A DNA stretch of 64,000 bases from Desulfobacteraceae bacterium. Its GTDB lineage: Bacteria > Desulfobacterota > Desulfobacteria > Desulfobacterales > Desulfosalsimonadaceae. Positions 60,541 through 64,000 of this stretch are shown in pieces. Position numbers and translations under genes: made by a program. The notes under the pieces are model-generated. The model worked only from the letters and a program-made list of their open reading frames with translations. It was not told the origin of the DNA and searched no databases. Positions within the stretch are counted from its first letter, which is position 1. Every line of letters starts with the position of its first letter. Location: the NCBI GenBank assembly GCA_003599885.1, contig QZKW01000089.1, positions 232,948 to 296,947 on the forward strand. The letters run 5' to 3'.

Positions 60541-61920
60541 TCATGTTTCATACAATTTAAGTTTCCGCTGCAATGTCCGGGAGCTGATTTCCAGAATGGC
60601 CGCCGCATGTGTCCGGTTGCCTCCTGTAAATTCCAGTACGCGGTGGATATGATTTTTTTCCAGTTCCGATAAGGGGAGGAGTGTTTCACTACAGGGGATG
60701 TCCGATGGAGCAGGGTGGTTCTGTAAAGACTTGATCGAAGAAAGAGAGAGGGATTTTCCGTTTTCATCCAGCACCGAAGACGCAATGATGTTCTCGAGCT
60801 CGCGCACATTCCCGGGAAATGGATATCGGCTAAGTACCAGGGAGGCCTCGGGGGATATGGAATGAATGGCTTTTCCCGTTTGCCGGGAATGAATGTTTAA
60901 AAAATGAAGCGCAAGCGGGAGAATGTCCTTTGGTCTTTGGCGCAGGGGGGGGATGTGGATATGGCAGACGTTTAACCGGTACATCAAATCCCTTCTGAAA
61001 TTGCCTTTTTCCACCTCTTCCCGAATGTCCCGATTGGTGGCGGAGATAATCCGCACGTCAATGGCCCTTGCCTGAGTGCTGCCGACCCGGTATAGCTCTC
61101 TTTCCTGAATGACTCTGAGCAGCTTGGCCTGCATTTCCATTGGCATTTCTGCAATTTCGTCCAGAAAAAGCGTCCCTCCCTGCGCTTCTTCAAAAAAGCC
61201 CTTTTTTTCTGAATTCGCTCCGGTATACGCCCCTTTTGAATGGCCGAAAACCTCATCTTCAAACAGCGTCTTGCTTAAGGAAGGCATGCTGACAGCAATA
61301 AATGGACCGGAAGCCCGGACACTTAACCGGTGGACTGCCTGGGCCAGCACCTCCTTTCCCACCCCGGTTTCGCCCGTGATCATCAAATTATAATCATTAT
61401 ATCCATAGGTCTCTGCCTGATGGAGGATAAGCGCCATTGCTTCGTCTTGCGCCACCATATCCTTAAAGGCTTCAGGGTGTTTTAAGGAGGAAAGGGTATG
61501 ACTTTGTTCAAAAAGATTCAAATTCTGGCGAAGTTCATATTTTTCCAATGCATTTTTTATGGAGATAAACAGTTTTTCCGTCTGCAAGGGTTTTATAAGG
61601 TAGTCATAGGCGCCGAATTTCATTGACTGGACGGCTGTCGACACGTCGTCTATTGCCGTGATGATGATACATTCCACATGGGGCGCTTCATTTTTAATCA
61701 TTTCAAGGAGCGCAATCCCGTCGATATGCGGCATGATAAGATCAATCAAAACAAGCTGAAACGGGTATTTTTTTATTAAATCAATTACTTCTCTGCTGTC
61801 CGAAGCCAGGGCGGGCTCAGGCATCCCGGCGCTCATCAGAGATGCCTTAACGCTGAGGAGTAATCCGGTATCGTCATCCACTGCCAGTAAGGGCGTGAAT
61901 GTTTTTGGAAGGGAGATCAT
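60541..61920 (-). CDS. Sigma-54-dependent response regulator (AtoC/PrsR type)
   Basis: A 459-residue activator. The receiver (residues about 8-125) has LLAVDDDTGLL and LVLIDLIMPHIDG with phospho-accepting Asp60 or so, and LIKPL. The AAA+ domain holds Walker A GETGVGKE, the sigma-54 contact loop KGAYTGA (a Tyr variant of GAFTGA, found in other activators), Walker B GTLFLDEIAEM and the Arg finger region. A Fis-type helix-turn-helix ends the protein (NRTHAAAILEISSRTLQRKL). It is translationally coupled (ATGA) to the sensor kinase. The RpoN-type promoters at 47264, 47342 and 59596 are the nearest candidate targets. Confidence 0.93.
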   Translation of the reverse strand: MISLPKTFTPLLAVDDDTGLLLSVKASLMSAGMPEPALASDSREVIDLIKKYPFQLVLIDLIMPHIDGIALLEMIKNEAPHVECIIITAIDDVSTAVQSMKFGAYDYLIKPLQTEKLFISIKNALEKYELRQNLNLFEQSHTLSSLKHPEAFKDMVAQDEAMALILHQAETYGYNDYNLMITGETGVGKEVLAQAVHRLSVRASGPFIAVSMPSLSKTLFEDEVFGHSKGAYTGANSEKKGFFEEAQGGTLFLDEIAEMPMEMQAKLLRVIQERELYRVGSTQARAIDVRIISATNRDIREEVEKGNFRRDLMYRLNVCHIHIPPLRQRPKDILPLALHFLNIHSRQTGKAIHSISPEASLVLSRYPFPGNVRELENIIASSVLDENGKSLSLSSIKSLQNHPAPSDIPCSETLLPLSELEKNHIHRVLEFTGGNRTHAAAILEISSRTLQRKLKLYET

Positions 61921-63554
61921 AGGTTTTCCTTAAATAGAATATTATCAACACATTTTACGAGATCCTTGAGATTGAAGGGTTTGGTCAATATATTATGGAA
62001 GCCGAATCCCTGAATTTTTTTAAGCTCTTCACTTTCCGGAGAACCGGTAATGATTAAGACTTTCATTTTGGACAGTTTTTCTTCTTTAATTAATGTTTGG
62101 CATACCTCCAGGCCGTTCATCTGGGGCATGAAAAGATCGAGTATCAGAAGGTCGGGGAGAAAAATTCCCAAGTTAACCAGAACCTCAGTTCCATTAAATG
62201 CTTTTTTTATTATATAATTACGTTCTTTTATGAGTCCCCGTTCAATTAAATTCTGCATGGCCCGGTCGTCATCGGCAATTAAAATTTTAATCGGTTTTTC
62301 CCTATGAGCAACAGGCAGGTTAACGGTAAATAAGCTCCCTTCGCCTTCCGTGCTGGTGCAAAGAAATTCCCCATCATGAGCCTTCACAAGACTATAGGAA
62401 ACAGACAATCCAAGGCCGGTTCCGCCTTTTGTCTGTTTTCGGGTAAAAAATGGATCAAATATTTTTTTAAGATCAGACTGCGCCATACCCGCTCCGTTGT
62501 CTTTGACAGACAGATAAATGGAATCGTCCTTTTTGTGGTAACCCGTGCTGATAATGACTTCTCCGCGATCATGATCAATCGCCTCGATGGCGTTAATAAT
62601 CAGATTGAGAATGATTTGTTCAATGCTTTGCAGGTGTCCTTTAAAACGGGGCACTTCTGCTGACAGGTTGAGTTTGACGGCAATTTTTGATTTTGTGAGC
62701 GTCGACTGGGCCAAGCGCAACGAATTATTTACAGCATCATTGATGGACATTTCTGATTTATCAATAAAGCTTGATTTTCTGGCAAAATCTTTAAGCCGGC
62801 TGACAATGGATTCAACGCGTTTCGCCGCCATATCCATGTCATTTATGAGCTGGTCCATATTCTCATTTAAAAAATCATACGTCAGGCCGCCATATTTTAT
62901 ATCGGGATTGAGTTTCGCATTTTTTTCAATGAAAGGGATGCAATCATGCCAGACTTTTTTCAGTAACGGGACGTTCAGCATGATCAGATTGATGGGGTTG
63001 TTTATTTCATGAGCGACACCGGCTACAAGTATTCCCAAGGCTTCCAGTTTTTGCGCCTGAATCAGCTGCTCCTGGCTTTTTCGAAGCTTTTCCTCGGTTT
63101 CTTTCTTTTCAGTAATGTCTCTTACGGCCCCAAAAATTTTTACACGCCCTTTAGAGAAAAAACTGCCCGCATATATTGCTCCATGGAAAATGCTTCCATC
63201 TTTTTTCACGAAACGGCTAAAAAAAATTTTATTGCGCTTGGCGCCATTCTCTATAGCCGCTTGAATGGCTTTTATTTTTTTTTCTTTCCCCGCAAAAATG
63301 TCTATGGCCTTTAATCCCAGAAATTCTTTTTCGGAATATCCAAAAAGGTTCAGCGCCGCTACATTAACATCCTCAAACATAGATGTTTCAGCATCAAAAA
63401 CCATTACCGAGTCGGTTTCTTTCTCAAAAAGCTGTCGATATTTCTCTTCGCTTTCTTTAAGGGTAATGAATGCATTTTTAAGAGACAACACCTCTTTTTC
63501 AAGAGTACCGATTTTTTTTTGTAAATATTCATTCGTGAATTCTCTATTCATCAA
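61917..63554 (-). CDS. Hybrid sensor histidine kinase (PAS-HisKA-HATPase-REC)
   Basis: A 545-residue cytoplasmic sensor without membrane segments. After a coiled-coil start (EYLQKKIGTLEKEVLSLKNA), a PAS domain (residues about 35-155, DSVMVFDAETSMFEDVN) would sense the signal. The H-box is GVAHEINNPINLIML, and the ATPase region has IINAIEAIDH, VKDNGAGMAQS and GGTGLGLSVSY. A receiver domain at the C-terminus (ILIADDDRAMQN, LLILDLFMPQMNG) makes it a hybrid kinase, so phosphate may pass within it before reaching the regulator. It is encoded just before the sigma-54 regulator, with overlapping codons. Confidence 0.93.
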   Translation of the reverse strand: MMNREFTNEYLQKKIGTLEKEVLSLKNAFITLKESEEKYRQLFEKETDSVMVFDAETSMFEDVNVAALNLFGYSEKEFLGLKAIDIFAGKEKKIKAIQAAIENGAKRNKIFFSRFVKKDGSIFHGAIYAGSFFSKGRVKIFGAVRDITEKKETEEKLRKSQEQLIQAQKLEALGILVAGVAHEINNPINLIMLNVPLLKKVWHDCIPFIEKNAKLNPDIKYGGLTYDFLNENMDQLINDMDMAAKRVESIVSRLKDFARKSSFIDKSEMSINDAVNNSLRLAQSTLTKSKIAVKLNLSAEVPRFKGHLQSIEQIILNLIINAIEAIDHDRGEVIISTGYHKKDDSIYLSVKDNGAGMAQSDLKKIFDPFFTRKQTKGGTGLGLSVSYSLVKAHDGEFLCTSTEGEGSLFTVNLPVAHREKPIKILIADDDRAMQNLIERGLIKERNYIIKKAFNGTEVLVNLGIFLPDLLILDLFMPQMNGLEVCQTLIKEEKLSKMKVLIITGSPESEELKKIQGFGFHNILTKPFNLKDLVKCVDNILFKENL

Positions 63555-63615
63555 AACCCCTTTATCAAGCTGATGACGACTGGAAGCTGCCTGAATTTTT
63601 TTCTGGCGTTATCCA

Positions 63616-63646
63616 TTTGATTTAATATTAAAATTATTAAATCAAA
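63616..63646. promoter_or_regulatory. Operator-like palindrome between sensor kinase and Fur-type gene
   Basis: TTTGATTTAAT (63616-63626) and its exact complement ATTAAATCAAA (63636-63646) surround nine bases. It lies about 60 bases before the kinase ATG on the minus strand and in the 307-base gap without a gene. A dimeric regulator site is plausible. Confidence 0.5.
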
Positions 63647-63798
63647 GTATCCAATAAATCCGTATTGGAAACAATGATTTTTTTAAAATCGGGTTGTTAT
63701 GGTATTTGATACCAATATATAAAAAAAGGATTGCATTCAATTAAAACTCCGTTCCATCGAGAATATACGGTCAGCCGGAATAAAACCCTTCGGCTTTA

Positions 63799-63827
63799 TT
63801 GACACTGCCCCCATCCTGTATTACTTA
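63799..63827 (+). promoter_or_regulatory. Sigma-70-type promoter candidate for the Fur-family gene
   Basis: TTGACA (63799-63804) and TACTTA (63822-63827) are 17 bases apart, 35 bases before the ATG at 63862. The -10 element is weak. Confidence 0.35.
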
Positions 63828-63861
63828 TCCTGATTGAATATAAAAATAACGGGATTATTAT

Positions 63862-64000
63862 ATGTTTATGAAAGAAATCCATTCCCACGAACGCAATCAG
63901 TTTGAAACCCTTTTCAAACAGGAGAAAATTGACCGGTTTGAAGACCGGTTCAAGGTTCTGGAAGTGTTTTTGCAGACTGAGCAACATATCACCGTTGACT
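63862..64000 (+). CDS. Fur-family transcription regulator (N-terminal part, partial)
   Basis: An open frame from ATG 63862 to the window edge, 46 codons. The stretch KIDRFEDRFKVLEVFLQTEQ and HITVDE-like ending read as the first helices of the winged helix of Fur-family metal or peroxide regulators. The remainder lies outside the window, so metal-site residues cannot be checked. A second ATG at 63868 is also possible. Confidence 0.65.
   Translation, partial: MFMKEIHSHERNQFETLFKQEKIDRFEDRFKVLEVFLQTEQHITVD

Overview
The window reads like a chromosomal segment of a Gram-negative, anaerobic Desulfobacterota-type bacterium (Desulfobacteraceae or a close relative). This is an inference from gene content: sigma-54 promoters and a sigma-54 activator, a two-domain old-yellow-enzyme reductase, Wza/Wzc-type export, an integron relic and many intergenic hairpins. 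No rRNA, tRNA or CRISPR array was seen.

Positions 1-5583 hold housekeeping and accessory genes: the 3' end of polA, a small conserved protein, a SEC-C methionine aminopeptidase (map), an AT-rich M28 peptidase followed by a decayed copy of the map 3' end, an orphan YefM-type antitoxin, a HAD phosphatase, a secreted protein of unknown function and a PhzF-family enzyme.

Positions 5617-9440 look like an eroded integron. A broken integron integrase (minus strand, 6498-6892) faces AT-rich genes of unknown function, one of which ends in an attC-like hairpin. A REP-associated (HUH) transposase follows, and a 25-bp direct repeat lies at each side of the region. Next come an exported nickel superoxide dismutase, a large protein resembling SidJ-related pseudokinases, and a flavin/iron-sulfur oxidoreductase.

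Positions 14251-47186 form a large exopolysaccharide locus. Rightward genes (galE to a WecA-type initiating transferase) encode a NusG-like antiterminator, a nucleotidyltransferase, a PglK-like ABC flippase candidate, glycosyltransferases, methyltransferases, a sulfotransferase, a deacetylase, a polymerase/ligase and an unusual adenylation enzyme + carrier protein + acetyltransferase group. Leftward genes (47186 to 37668) encode the envelope machine: a periplasmic protein, an outer-membrane barrel with a 12-G homopolymer in its coding region, Wza, a Wzc tyrosine kinase, a CpsB-type phosphatase and an O-antigen ligase with TPR repeats.

Positions 47187-60419 hold the most novel material. A 750-bp regulatory region with divergent sigma-54-type promoters separates the export operon from a 2725-residue secreted protein with SdrD-B repeats and a C-terminal gingipain-like (C25) protease. 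Behind it is a compact peptide-modification cassette: PqqD-like protein, radical SAM/SPASM enzyme, a 59-residue precursor peptide with three core cysteines, an HprK-like kinase and a SipW-type signal peptidase. A secreted PKD-domain protein follows, with its own sigma-54 promoter and an upstream palindrome.

Positions 60541-63554 encode a sigma-54 response regulator and its hybrid sensor kinase, the natural candidates to drive those promoters. The window ends in the 5' part of a Fur-family regulator.
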